Assembly (NCBI GenBank): GCA_030591525.1
Contig: JAUVAV010000032.1
Location: 1 to 32,299, forward strand
Origin: a candidate division FCPU426 bacterium
GTDB taxonomy: Bacteria; Oederibacteriota; JAAXVQ01; JAUVAV01
Length of the DNA: 32,299 nt
Reading direction: 5' to 3'
Part shown: piece by piece, positions 1-8,461 of the stretch
How the letters are laid out: each line of letters opens with the position of its first letter
Position numbering within the stretch: the stretch's first letter is position 1
The notes under the pieces: model-generated
The model's input: the letters and a program-made list of their open reading frames with translations, nothing else
The model's database searches: none
What the model was told of the DNA's origin: nothing
Translations under genes and position numbers: made by a program

Positions 1-127
1 ACCGTCACATTATCGCCCGGCATCACCATCTCCACCCCTTCCGGCAGCTTCACTGCTCCGGTAACATCCGTGGTCCGGAAATAAAACTGCGGCCGGTAGT
101 TATTGAAAAACGGCGTATGCCGTCCGC
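1..127. repeat. Terminal direct repeat, left copy (inside tuf)
   Basis: The first 127 bases are identical to the last 127 bases of the window (32173-32299). Both copies lie within tuf coding sequence, in the same reading frame and strand. The length of exactly 127 matches a common maximum k-mer in short-read assembly, so this is most likely an assembly-graph overlap at a collapsed tuf repeat and not a biological terminal repeat. Confidence 0.95.
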
Positions 128-1094
128 CTTCTTCTTTCTTTAATACGTACACCTCGCCTTTAAACTTCCGGTGCGGCGTAATGCTTCCCGGTTTGGCCAC
201 TACCTGACCCCGCTCCACTGCTTCCTTATCTATGCCCCGCAGTAACACACCGATATTATCTCCGGCCTGCGCCTCATCCATCAGCTTCCGGAACATCTCC
301 ACACCGGTTACCACGCTTTTTTTAGTATCCGTAATGCCCACGATCTCCACTGCGTCACTTACCTTCACCTTGCCCCGCTCCACGCGACCAGTGGCTACCG
401 TACCGCGACCGGTGATGGAAAATACGTCTTCCACTGCCATCAGAAACGGCTTGTCCACGTCACGCACCGGCGTCGGGATGAATTCATCCACCGCATCCAG
501 CAATTCCTGCACGGATTTCCACTCTTCGCCCTCAAAATTTCCCGCCACGCCTTTTTCCATGGCCTTTAACGCGCTCCCGCGGATGATCGGCGTCTCCTCT
601 CCGGGAAACTCGTACTTGCTCAACAAATCCCGGATCTCCATCTCCACCAGATCCAGCAGCTCCGGGTCATCCACCTGGTCCACTTTATTCATATATACCA
701 CGATCTTCGGCACTCCCACCTGGCGCGCCAGCAATATATGCTCCCGCGTCTGCGGCATGGGTCCGTCCGAGGCCGATACCAGCAAAATAGCCCCGTCCAT
801 TTGCGCCGCACCGGTTATCATGTTCTTGATGTAATCCGCATGACCCGGGCAGTCCACGTGCGCATAATGACGCTTCTCGGTCTCATACTCCACGTGCGCC
901 GTATTGATCGTTATGCCCCGCGCCTTTTCTTCCGGCGCGTTGTCAATCTCCTCATATTTCTTCACCGAGGCAAAGCCCTTCTGCGCCTGGTACATGGTTA
1001 TGGCAGCGGTCAAGGTCGTTTTGCCGTGGTCCACGTGTCCTATGGTTCCTATGTTGACGTGCGGCTTGGTTCTCTCAAATTTCTGCTTTGCCAT
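1..1094 (-). CDS. tuf: Elongation factor Tu, N-terminal 364 residues (partial, runs off the left edge)
   Basis: EF-Tu is the GTPase that carries aminoacyl-tRNA to the ribosomal A site. The reading frame starts at an ATG at 1094 with a GGAGGAA ribosome site about 7 bases upstream. Visible motifs are the P-loop GHVDHGKT (residues 19-26), switch I with GITINT (60-65), DCPGH (81-85), NKVD (136-139) and SALK of the G5 loop, followed by domain 2 with [13 protein letters not shown]. The stop lies outside the window. Joined through the 127-base terminal repeat to the fragment at 32064-32299 it gives a normal 400-residue EF-Tu. It sits 90 bases downstream of tRNA-Thr(GGT), the usual place of the tufB-type copy. 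Identification is certain; whether this is a different copy from the right-end fragment cannot be seen here. Confidence 0.98.
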   Translation of the reverse strand, partial: MAKQKFERTKPHVNIGTIGHVDHGKTTLTAAITMYQAQKGFASVKKYEEIDNAPEEKARGITINTAHVEYETEKRHYAHVDCPGHADYIKNMITGAAQMDGAILLVSASDGPMPQTREHILLARQVGVPKIVVYMNKVDQVDDPELLDLVEMEIRDLLSKYEFPGEETPIIRGSALKAMEKGVAGNFEGEEWKSVQELLDAVDEFIPTPVRDVDKPFLMAVEDVFSITGRGTVATGRVERGKVKVSDAVEIVGITDTKKSVVTGVEMFRKLMDEAQAGDNIGVLLRGIDKEAVERGQVVAKPGSITPHRKFKGEVYVLKKEEGGRHTPFFNNYRPQFYFRTTDVTGAVKLPEGVEMVMPGDNVT

Positions 1095-1184
1095 ATTTGC
1101 TTCCTCCCTCTGCAATCTTGAGAGCTTAGACGAAAACGCCAAGCATCTGCTTCATCCGGCCATATTCAAACGGCATTTTCTCGC

Positions 1185-1260
1185 TGGAGCCCAAGACCGG
1201 GATTGAACCGGTGACCCCGTCCTTACCAAGGACGTGCTCTACCGACTGAGCTACCTGGGC
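1185..1260 (-). tRNA. tRNA-Thr (anticodon GGT)
   Basis: This 76-base cloverleaf has CCA encoded. The acceptor GCCCAGG pairs with CTTGGGC (one G-T), the D-arm is GCTC/GAGC, the anticodon stem CGTCC/GGACG encloses loop TTGGTAA with anticodon GGT, and the T-arm is ACCGG-TTCAATC-CCGGT. It lies directly upstream of tuf on the same strand, as thrT does before tufB in Escherichia coli, so the two are probably co-transcribed. It is separated from its usual partner tRNA-Gly by about 8.7 kb. Confidence 0.97.
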
Positions 1261-1569
1261 AAAAATGCTACAATAACATTTCTGTCTAAATTAATCTGGA
1301 TCCCGGCTTTCGCCGGGAGTACAAGCTAAGGCAAGTGATAAAAACTTGAAACTATTTTAATTTAAAAGGTTATGAAGTCAATAACCAGGATAGGAATCAA
1401 TACGGACTAATAAAAATATCAAAAGGAAAGAATATTGTCAATATTTTTTCTTGGCTTTTCTTGGTTTTTTTGTTTTTTATTCCTGTAGCGTAAGGCAGGG
1501 ACGCGCCCGCTTTAGCTGGGGCAGTGTCTTGCAACCGACTGCTTGAGCAACAGCTTGCTTGGCACTCAC
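1261..1569. other. 309-base intergenic region with a hairpin repeat
   Basis: No convincing gene is seen. At 1301-1318 a hairpin with 7-bp arms (TCCCGGC/GCCGGGA, four-base loop) sits in a sequence starting CTGGATCCC, resembling the dispersed repeat also seen at 19458-19529. The middle is AT-rich with T-runs (about 1440-1480) and the distal part is of mixed composition. The promoter for tRNA-Thr(GGT) must lie here or further upstream, but no well-spaced -35/-10 pair could be picked out. Confidence 0.6.
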
Positions 1570-3033
1570 TCACCTAACCACCACTAACTTGCCGCGGGCG
1601 GTTTGTCCTTCGGCCTCAAAATATACCAAATAGGTTCCGGACCCGGCATACGCTCCGTCCCAAAGAATTTCATGGGATCCGGCTGAAAGCGAGCCATCCC
1701 AGAGCGTGGCAACTCTTCGTCCAACGAGGTCGTAAATTTGCAGCCGGACTTGGCAGGACCGGGAAAGGTTGACCAGCATTTTGGCGCTCTCGCCGCGAGA
1801 AACCATGACCAAGGCATGGGCAATTTTGAATAAAGGCGCGACCTCCGGAGATGGGGTGGGCGTAACTATGCTGGTAGGGGTGGCCGTTGGCATAAACGCA
1901 ACATAATGTTTGACATAGATTTGATTCGCAGTGCCATTGGATTCATGCCAGCTCGCATAGGGAGTGCCATTGGAAATATCCAAACTAGGTGAATACGCAC
2001 TTTGGAACACATTAATATTCAGACTCCCGCCAGCTTGTTCCCAGCTGCTCCCATTATAGTGTTTGACATAGATTTGAAACGCAGCGTCGATTTGTTCCCG
2101 CCAAGCTACATACGGCGGGCTGTTGGAAGCGGCAATATAAGGATAATAGGCATATTGGTTCGTATTTATATTCAAACTCCCGCCAGCCTGCTTCCAGTCA
2201 CTCCCGTTATAATGCTTGACATAGATTTGATCTGCCAAGCCGTTGTCTTCCTTCCAGGTCACATACGGTGTGCCATTGGAAATAGCAATATCTGAGTAAC
2301 GCGCGTTTTGGTTAACATTGACATTCAGACCCCCTCCGTCTTGAACCCAGCTCACCCCATTGTAATGCTTGACATAGATTTGAACGCCTCCGCTGAATTC
2401 CCACCAAGTTACATAGGGCGTGCCATGGGAAATATCCATTTTGGGACCTGACGCCGTTTGGCCGGTATTTACGTTCAGGCTCCCGTTGTCTGATATCCAG
2501 GCGCTCCCATTATAATGTTTGACATAGATCTGATTCGCAGTGCCATTGGATTCTTGCCAGCACACATACGGTGTGCCATTGAAGACCGCTATATCACAAA
2601 CATATGCGCTCTGGGCCGCATTCATATTCAGACTCCCGCCGTCCTGCACCCAGCTGTTCCCATTATAATGTTTGACATAGATTTTGCTTATCACCTCATC
2701 GGATTCCGACCAGGTTACATAGGGCATGTCATTGTAAATACTTATAAAAGGGAAATTTGCATTTTCGCCCGTATTGATATTCAAACTTCCGCCATCCTGC
2801 ACCCAGCTGTTCCCATCATAATGTTTGACATAGACTTGATTTGTAATGCCATTGAATTCCGACCAAGTCACATAGGGTGTAGCATTATAGCTGCTAATAA
2901 CAGCGAACTTTGCGTTTTGGTCCGGATTCACATTCAGGCTGCCGCCGTCCTGGATCCAATCGCTCCCAGCTGCTGGAATTTGACTAAGCCAGCATAAAAC
3001 AAGTCCCATTAAAATTACTGCGGTTTTTTTCAT
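1570..3033 (-). CDS. Secreted seven-repeat (putative beta-propeller) protein with C-terminal sorting-like domain
   Basis: This 487-residue protein is of unknown function. The ATG at 3033 is chosen because it begins a clear signal peptide (MKKTAVILMGLVLCW...) and has AAAGGA just upstream; an in-frame ATG at 3084 would add 17 non-signal residues. After cleavage come seven tandem repeats of about 51 residues. Each runs W-x-QDGGSLNxN..., then NGTPYVTWxE, then QIYVKHYNG. Seven beta-rich units suggest a seven-bladed propeller or similar lectin-like fold (inference). A Thr/Pro linker (TPTATPTSIVTPTPSP) leads to a ~90-residue module containing LQIYDLVGRRVATLWDG and SGTYLVYFEAEG, typical of FlgD-Ig/type IX-like C-terminal sorting domains. 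The protein is therefore probably exported across the outer membrane or surface-anchored. It is the last gene of the inserted block, downstream of the PorV-like gene, which fits a type IX-like route. Confidence 0.75.
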   Translation of the reverse strand: MKKTAVILMGLVLCWLSQIPAAGSDWIQDGGSLNVNPDQNAKFAVISSYNATPYVTWSEFNGITNQVYVKHYDGNSWVQDGGSLNINTGENANFPFISIYNDMPYVTWSESDEVISKIYVKHYNGNSWVQDGGSLNMNAAQSAYVCDIAVFNGTPYVCWQESNGTANQIYVKHYNGSAWISDNGSLNVNTGQTASGPKMDISHGTPYVTWWEFSGGVQIYVKHYNGVSWVQDGGGLNVNVNQNARYSDIAISNGTPYVTWKEDNGLADQIYVKHYNGSDWKQAGGSLNINTNQYAYYPYIAASNSPPYVAWREQIDAAFQIYVKHYNGSSWEQAGGSLNINVFQSAYSPSLDISNGTPYASWHESNGTANQIYVKHYVAFMPTATPTSIVTPTPSPEVAPLFKIAHALVMVSRGESAKMLVNLSRSCQVRLQIYDLVGRRVATLWDGSLSAGSHEILWDGAYAGSGTYLVYFEAEGQTARGKLVVVR

Positions 3034-3171
3034 GATTTTCCTTTGTGTCTTCGGTAAAGGGGCACCTGCCATGCGCGCCGGCATTTCTAAAGGAGAGGGT
3101 TAGTATAGGGTCAAGTCAGGGCAGGTCGAGCTTCTACATATAATAAAGAAACGATGAGATTATGAATTATT

Positions 3172-3189
3172 CGCAGGCTAAAGCCTGCG
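3172..3189. repeat. Small hairpin repeat (CGCAGGCT/AGCCTGCG)
   Basis: Perfect 8-bp arms surround a two-base AA loop, 28 bases beyond the stop of the PorV-OmpA gene on the minus strand. There is no following T-run, so it is not a classical intrinsic terminator. It looks like a short dispersed intergenic palindrome and might stabilise the upstream mRNA end. Confidence 0.6.
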
Positions 3190-3216
3190 GCTGCCGGAAT
3201 GAATATAAAAATCTTT

Positions 3217-5025
3217 TCAGCGACTTCGATGCTGCTGATTGAACATTTCTTCAACTTCGGCCGGGTTCATCTGCATTTCATATACTTTTAGTTTTTCTCT
3301 CAGTTTATCTATTTCCTCATAGGAGGTTATTTCTTCCTGCCGGATTTGCGCTTTTTTTGATTGCTCGGCCTCCACCTGGTTTGGCCGGCTGGCAGCCCTC
3401 CCGGCGGATTCCATTCCGGCCGGGATTAAAACTTTTATTTCCACGCGCCGGTTGGCCAGCCGGCCGGCCGGTTTTTTATTATCCCCTATAGGCCGGGTTT
3501 CACCGTATCCTACGGGTATCAAATTGGCTGCGTTCAACTCGAAAATGCTAACCAGGTATTTTTTAACTGCTTCCACCCGTTTTTGTGAGAGACGCTGGTT
3601 GGCCTGGGTCTCTCCGTCGGAATCCGTGTGCCCCTCAATTCTAACTTTTACCTGAGACTGTTTTTCGAGAATTTCCCCAATCTTGTCCAGGGTCTGAAAT
3701 GATTTCCGCTGCAGAATAGCCTTCCCGGTCTGAAACCGGATAGGCGGCAATATTCCCCGCTTGATTAACTTATTTACCCGGTCCAAGCTGCGGCGGACCA
3801 GTTCGATTTTCTTTCTGATATCGTTCATCATGACCTTCAGCTTGGCTTCATCGCGGGCCCGCTCCTGTGCCAGTTCCTTATCACGCTTGGTTGCCAGGTT
3901 TTCCTCCTGTTCCTGACCAGGCAATAAGGAAGGCGCTAAAGAGCCGGTCGGCGAATATCTCAGGTCCGTGGGCAGAGATATTTTCGAGCCCGGCAGCACG
4001 GGCGAGGAAGGCAAAAAAGTTAAGGTTAAGGCTACGCGATGAGTGGATCCCAGTTCGCCGTAAGGCACAAAAGCATAGTCCAGTTGGTATTTTAAAACAC
4101 CGGATTGAATGGCAAAACCCGCGCCAACAGTCAATCCTGCCAAAGCATCCAGGTCCTTGATTTCAGGACCTACTTTGTATCCCATACGAATCGCGGATTC
4201 GGTATGCTCGCTGATATGGGCGTATTCCGCGCCCAGGGTAAATTTAACATCATTATCAACCGGTATCAGGATATCCAAACCTGCAGTTCCGCGTCCCAAG
4301 GGTGTGAAAAGATTCTGCTCAACATAACCCGCCCCCAGACGGAAGTTTATAGGCATAAGCTTATCCGTTGAAACTCCCAGGTTCTGGGCCGTCAATCCCA
4401 AGCGCCACCCCTGGTCCCTGACGGCCGGTTTATCCGCCGAATCCTTAAACTCTTCGGTTTGGCGCCAAATTGCGCCGATATCCAGGGCTCCGCCAAAAAC
4501 ATTCACTTCATCCAGGCTTTCGGTCACCAGTCGCAAACTGGCGCCTAGCAAAACATTTTTAAGCCAAGGATCTTTAATCGGCATTAATCGGGATAATTTT
4601 TGCGCGTAAGTCCCCACCAAGGCAAAACTTAAGGACGTAATTTCATCGCCCGTTCCGCGGTAGTTCCCATACTCATCTTCCAGGGTTTCTACTATTGTCC
4701 CGGCGTGCATAACCGTAAGCCCGCCAGCCACAGCCCCTAATGGTCCCAGCGGTGTGCCGTACGCCAGATACTCAGTTCCGATATCCTGGAACCAAAAATT
4801 ATGCATAAAACTGGCCTGGGGTGAAGTCATTTGCACCAGACCCGCTGGGTTCCAGTAAAGCGTATCTAATCCATCACCCAAGGCGATATAGGTCTCGCCC
4901 ATGGCAATCGGACGAACTCCTTGTCCGGCCTTAAGAAAGTTGGCGCTGGTGCTTCCCGGCCCCCCGGCTACAGCCGCACCGTGAAATATAAGCAATGCCA
5001 TCAAGGAGATCACGATCGGCCGCAT
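3217..5025 (-). CDS. PorV/PorQ-family outer-membrane protein fused to an OmpA-like peptidoglycan-binding domain
   Basis: This 602-residue protein begins with a signal peptide (residues 1-20, ending AAVA). Residues 22-338 resemble the PorV/PorQ (UPF0164) barrel family: SANFLKAGQGVRPIAMGETY, then LYWNPAGL, then repeated amphipathic strands ending in THRVALTLTF. A charged, Lys/Glu/Arg-rich helix (about 371-425) links to an OmpA C-terminal domain (428-536) with GHTDSDG at 465-471 and NRRVEIKV at 525-532, the residues expected to hold diaminopimelate. A short coiled-coil tail ends the protein. PorV proteins are outer-membrane partners of the type IX secretion system, while OmpA domains bind peptidoglycan. 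The fusion would tie such a barrel to the cell wall (inference). Its neighbour downstream carries a sorting-like C-terminus. Confidence 0.85.
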   Translation of the reverse strand: MRPIVISLMALLIFHGAAVAGGPGSTSANFLKAGQGVRPIAMGETYIALGDGLDTLYWNPAGLVQMTSPQASFMHNFWFQDIGTEYLAYGTPLGPLGAVAGGLTVMHAGTIVETLEDEYGNYRGTGDEITSLSFALVGTYAQKLSRLMPIKDPWLKNVLLGASLRLVTESLDEVNVFGGALDIGAIWRQTEEFKDSADKPAVRDQGWRLGLTAQNLGVSTDKLMPINFRLGAGYVEQNLFTPLGRGTAGLDILIPVDNDVKFTLGAEYAHISEHTESAIRMGYKVGPEIKDLDALAGLTVGAGFAIQSGVLKYQLDYAFVPYGELGSTHRVALTLTFLPSSPVLPGSKISLPTDLRYSPTGSLAPSLLPGQEQEENLATKRDKELAQERARDEAKLKVMMNDIRKKIELVRRSLDRVNKLIKRGILPPIRFQTGKAILQRKSFQTLDKIGEILEKQSQVKVRIEGHTDSDGETQANQRLSQKRVEAVKKYLVSIFELNAANLIPVGYGETRPIGDNKKPAGRLANRRVEIKVLIPAGMESAGRAASRPNQVEAEQSKKAQIRQEEITSYEEIDKLREKLKVYEMQMNPAEVEEMFNQQHRSR

Positions 5026-5165
5026 GCTGCATCACACCCTTTTCCATGATTTATGCCTATGTACCGGTTATCTCTTCCCAAACATTTCTAATGTTTTTAC
5101 TGGTACTCCTTTATATAGTGTCGTCAAACTAATTGTATCCCTTTAGAGGTTTTTTGTAAATATTT

Positions 5166-6050
5166 TTACTTCCGCCAGGCACGCCAACGCCGGTGTCCCC
5201 AAAACCACTGAGTTGGATACTCACGGACCCGTGCCCCCACTAGTTTGTTCATAGCAGCCACCGCCTGCTTAGCGACAATTTCCGGGGTTCCTTCACGCCG
5301 GATTGCAAATTCAGGTCCAATATATAGCTTAAGCGATTGGTCTGGCAGGCGTATACAAAAGGCCGGTAGCAACGGGGCCCGGCCCTTCAATGCCAAGTTG
5401 GCCGCCCCTAAGGTGGAACCGGCCGGATGTCCCATAAAATCAACATAAACCCCGCCGGTTTCTACTTGATCAATGAGTATGCCCAAAACACCTCCGGCCT
5501 TTAGGTGGGAATAGGCATGATAAGCACACAGGTGGCGGGGATTGTCCGCGATTACTTTTACACCCAGACGTTCACGGAACCAGGCATAGAGGCGGGATAC
5601 TTTTTGATCCGAAGATTCGCGGAAAATAAATTTCAAATTGCATAATTGCGCCAGCCCGGCGGTCAGAAGCACAAAATTTCCCAGATGCGCGGAAAAAACC
5701 ACCACGCCTTTCCCTTGGGCTATCGCTTTAGTGAGATGCTCCTGGCCTTCAATTTGTAAAAATTTTCCGAGTGCATGCGGACGTCCGGCAGCATGTATGG
5801 CCTCGAGCAATACTTCTCCCAAATGAGCAAAATTCTTCCCAGCCATCCGCTGCCTATCATATGGGTTGATGCGCTCCCCATATACGAGTTGAAGATTATC
5901 CCGCGCTATGCCTGCCCGTTCAGGCATTAAGGCATAGGCCAGCCTTCCCAGACACGCGCCGATTTTCAGGCATAACCAGCGCGGGGTCCAGCCGAGCAAA
6001 TAAATCAATCCCCGGATTAGAGTTTGGAAAACAGTAGCTAGAATTTGCAC
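5166..6050 (-). CDS. LpxL/HtrB-family lysophospholipid acyltransferase with altered HX4E motif
   Basis: This 294-residue inner-membrane acyltransferase starts at GTG (6050), with a loosely spaced AAGGT upstream. Family members move an acyl chain from acyl-ACP to lipid A precursors or other lipids. An N-terminal hydrophobic anchor (about 5-40) is followed by SAHLGNFV. In relatives this motif reads HxGNWE, the catalytic His-X4-Glu; here His122 is kept but the Glu position is Val127 (GTG codon). Other family blocks are present: FRESSDQ, GGVLGILIDQ, YVDFMGHPAGSTLGAANLALKG, and a C-terminal PTQWFWGHRRW. It lies downstream of an ACP-KS-KS-like set, as in aryl-polyene-type clusters where an LpxL-like enzyme transfers the product. 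It could be active with a different base, have changed specificity, or be inactive. Confidence 0.85.
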   Translation of the reverse strand: MQILATVFQTLIRGLIYLLGWTPRWLCLKIGACLGRLAYALMPERAGIARDNLQLVYGERINPYDRQRMAGKNFAHLGEVLLEAIHAAGRPHALGKFLQIEGQEHLTKAIAQGKGVVVFSAHLGNFVLLTAGLAQLCNLKFIFRESSDQKVSRLYAWFRERLGVKVIADNPRHLCAYHAYSHLKAGGVLGILIDQVETGGVYVDFMGHPAGSTLGAANLALKGRAPLLPAFCIRLPDQSLKLYIGPEFAIRREGTPEIVAKQAVAAMNKLVGARVREYPTQWFWGHRRWRAWRK

Positions 6051-6129
6051 AAGAATTTATTTACCTTCTTATATTAATGCAACGGAACTTTTTCAGCACT
6101 CTTAACCTATTTAAATCGATAGGTCTTGT

Positions 6130-7185
6130 TTAATAATAAATATAAAGTGTATAATTAATTCTCCCACCTACACTGCACGCAAAATGAATAGCGTGTTGCC
6201 CTACAGTCCAATTAGTAATTGGTGTAATATCTGTAAACCCGGTGCCACTAATAACAAATGGGTGAGTCCCTGTTCCGTCTCCAAATTTACTCCATCCAAG
6301 TTTTGCAAGTAAATCAGCGGTCTTATCAACTCCATCAAGTAAAAATCGCATATTATTTAAATATTCATAAAATGTCCCAGTATGCAAAGAAAGACCAACT
6401 GGCATTAAGCCGGCATTATCCGTATCCCCAGGCGAGTTGGCTTGAGAAGTTTTTGTTCCCAAATCTCTGGATACTATCATACCGTTATAATTATCAACAT
6501 AATTTGGGGTATCGGAATTAGTACTTAAATAACTACCGCAACAGTTATGCTTAAAGGCATGATCATGACTTCCTAATACAATATCATGAGTGTGCGTTCC
6601 GGAATGGGTATGTTTATGTTGTCCAACCTCAGTGTAAAACAACGGATTAATCTTTTCACCTTTTAAAAACAAAGCAACTTTTCTTGGAACAACATCAAGG
6701 TGAAAATATATACTACCTCCTTCAGGCGCCGAAATATCTATAGAATCATGGAAAACTAATGGTGTCTGGACATGATTCGCATATTCCGCCCTCATGGCAT
6801 AAGGCACGCTTATTATTTTCTGTCGGTGAAAATCATTCCATATACCGTCCTTATAAAAGGTCAGGGCGAGGTAGTAATTCTTATCAAATATTGGCAGGGA
6901 ATTAATCCCGCCTAACCAGACATTGAAGCCTCCACCCCTGACCGGCACTCCATGACTTTGAATGATAAGATGTTGTTCTTCCCAAATTTTATTAACCTCT
7001 GCTGTGCTGGTCTCATGATCCCATAATACAAATTTCATATCATAATCACCATCTGGCACCAGATTCCCCTGCTTATCCGTCAATTTACCGGAATAGGTGA
7101 TCAATTTGGGCACCTCGGCCGCGATACTTGCCGCAATCAAACCGGTTAAAATGATCACACTAATGAAAATGCGGATATTTTTCAT
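6130..7185 (-). CDS. Secreted protein of unknown function with a His-rich cluster
   Basis: This 351-residue protein is not recognised as a known family. A signal peptide (about residues 1-23, ending SIAA) is followed by VPKLITYSGKLTDKQGN and a beta-rich region ending in KIISVPYAMRAEYAN. That last motif recalls modules seen before fibre-like domains in exported bacterial proteins. A mid-protein segment packs many histidines in alternation (GQHKHTHSGTHTHD, then GSHDHAFKHNCC), as in metal-binding turns of phage tail collar and fibre proteins. The C-terminal half is Gly/Asn/Thr rich. The start has a GGGAGAT ribosome site. AT content appears higher than its neighbours. A trimeric, metal-stabilised surface fibre is possible but unproven. 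Confidence 0.6.
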   Translation of the reverse strand: MKNIRIFISVIILTGLIAASIAAEVPKLITYSGKLTDKQGNLVPDGDYDMKFVLWDHETSTAEVNKIWEEQHLIIQSHGVPVRGGGFNVWLGGINSLPIFDKNYYLALTFYKDGIWNDFHRQKIISVPYAMRAEYANHVQTPLVFHDSIDISAPEGGSIYFHLDVVPRKVALFLKGEKINPLFYTEVGQHKHTHSGTHTHDIVLGSHDHAFKHNCCGSYLSTNSDTPNYVDNYNGMIVSRDLGTKTSQANSPGDTDNAGLMPVGLSLHTGTFYEYLNNMRFLLDGVDKTADLLAKLGWSKFGDGTGTHPFVISGTGFTDITPITNWTVGQHAIHFACSVGGRINYTLYIYY

Positions 7186-7297
7186 TGCTTATCTCCCTCG
7201 CTATGTGATTTTTACTTCGCTTCGTTAATTTAGACAACCCGCATGAAAAATCCTTTCACCCGGATTGCGATTTTTTCCCGGCGCAGACCGCAAAGTT

Positions 7298-8461
7298 TCA
7301 ATTATTTTTTTCAAATAGATATGCATAATTGAGACCCGTACGGTCGGTAATGCTTAATAATACGCTCTGGCCGTTGAAAGCGGAAGCTTGGGTAGCAATA
7401 TTGAGTTTTGGCAGACTAGGATCAGGAACAAACCAGGGAGAAGCCGGCCATTGGCCTGTGGATAAAGCTAAACTCGCGCAGAGCGCGCCAAAAGCTTCGG
7501 CCGCGCCATCTAAACGCCCTAAAGCGCCGGCCATGGCAAAAACCGGGATCTCACCTAATCGCCGTCCGAAAACCGACTCCAGGGCCCGCATTTCCCGCGC
7601 ATCTTCTGCCGGACTCCCTTCAGCCGAAACTATGATTCCACCAATGCTCTCAGCCGGAATTCCCGCCCGCTCGAGCGCCTGTCTGACAGCCCGGGCTAAT
7701 TGCCCGCCTTCGGGATCATTATTATTTAATCCAACGGCGTCAAAAGTACCGGCATAGCCGGCATACCAGGCATAAACTCCGGCTTCTTGATGAACAATGC
7801 TTGGATTTTCTTTTTCAATCCGGAGTGCGGCTGCGCCTTCTCCCAGCCAGGCTCCGTCCCGGTGCAAAGATAATGGCTGCGGGCGTGTCCGGGAAATTTC
7901 CAACGCGCCCTGCTGCCGCGGCCGGGATGCTTCTTCCATGCCTGCTGCTAAAATTGCCGGGTTCCGCTTGAGCGCCAGAACGTCCCAGGCTTCGGCCAGG
8001 GCGCCGCTGCCGGAAAGTGTATTATTATAACCTTTCAAGCCGGTTTCTATGCTGGCATAGCCCGTACCGGCGTTCAGTGCCGTATTGGGATATTCCATGG
8101 GATTGGCGCGCTGAGGCCCACGGGAAATATTCCGGGCCGTAAACCGGACTATGGTATCCAGGCTGCCCAGATTAGTACTCACACACATGCCAATATGTTC
8201 AGGCTGAATTTGCGCAGACGATTTCCTCTTGTCATTTACCGCGCTTTTTACCGCCATGGCGAGTATTTGGGAGGCCCGGTCCATACGGCGTATGTTATCT
8301 TCGGATAATAAGGTCTCAGGAGTAAATTCCTTTAGAGAGATAACGCCCTCCTGATCAGCGGCTGGGGCACGGCCTTCACATAAAGCTTGCCAAAACATTT
8401 GAGGGCTGCTACCGTGTTGATGAAGAACACCCAATCCGGTAACCGCAAATTTCTGCTTCAT
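7298..8461 (-). CDS. Ketosynthase-like protein lacking catalytic residues (KS-beta/chain-length-factor-like)
   Basis: This 387-residue thiolase-fold protein aligns along its length with the preceding ketosynthase but has lost the active site. The catalytic Cys position is Leu149 (in NNTLSGSGAL), the first His is Glu281 (SAEGSPAED for NAHGTGTP), the conserved Lys is Ala311, and the second His is Arg316 (GALGRLDGAA). Type II polyketide and aryl-polyene systems pair an active KS with such a partner (KS-beta or chain length factor), which shapes chain length in a heterodimer. Its ATG overlaps the stop of the KS gene by four bases (ATGA), so the two are translationally coupled, as expected for heterodimer subunits. 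It lacks the Gln many actinobacterial chain length factors have in place of Cys, so the assignment rests on pairing and substitutions. Confidence 0.8.
   Translation of the reverse strand: MKQKFAVTGLGVLHQHGSSPQMFWQALCEGRAPAADQEGVISLKEFTPETLLSEDNIRRMDRASQILAMAVKSAVNDKRKSSAQIQPEHIGMCVSTNLGSLDTIVRFTARNISRGPQRANPMEYPNTALNAGTGYASIETGLKGYNNTLSGSGALAEAWDVLALKRNPAILAAGMEEASRPRQQGALEISRTRPQPLSLHRDGAWLGEGAAALRIEKENPSIVHQEAGVYAWYAGYAGTFDAVGLNNNDPEGGQLARAVRQALERAGIPAESIGGIIVSAEGSPAEDAREMRALESVFGRRLGEIPVFAMAGALGRLDGAAEAFGALCASLALSTGQWPASPWFVPDPSLPKLNIATQASAFNGQSVLLSITDRTGLNYAYLFEKNN

Noticed and set aside
232-834. 200-codon plus-strand open frame
   Set aside because: It lies entirely antisense to tuf, whose protein is unmistakable; the frame is a shadow of a biased coding sequence.
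1440-1480. Terminator from T-runs downstream of the repeat protein
   Set aside because: The T-runs are not preceded by a stable stem on either strand.
2002-2997. Plus-strand frames with repeated ICRAIG-like peptides
   Set aside because: They mirror the tandem repeats of the minus-strand repeat protein; there is no ribosome site and no signal peptide.
5091-5135. Promoter before the PorV-OmpA gene (TTGACG and TATATA)
   Set aside because: The two boxes are only about six bases apart on the minus strand, incompatible with a sigma70 promoter.
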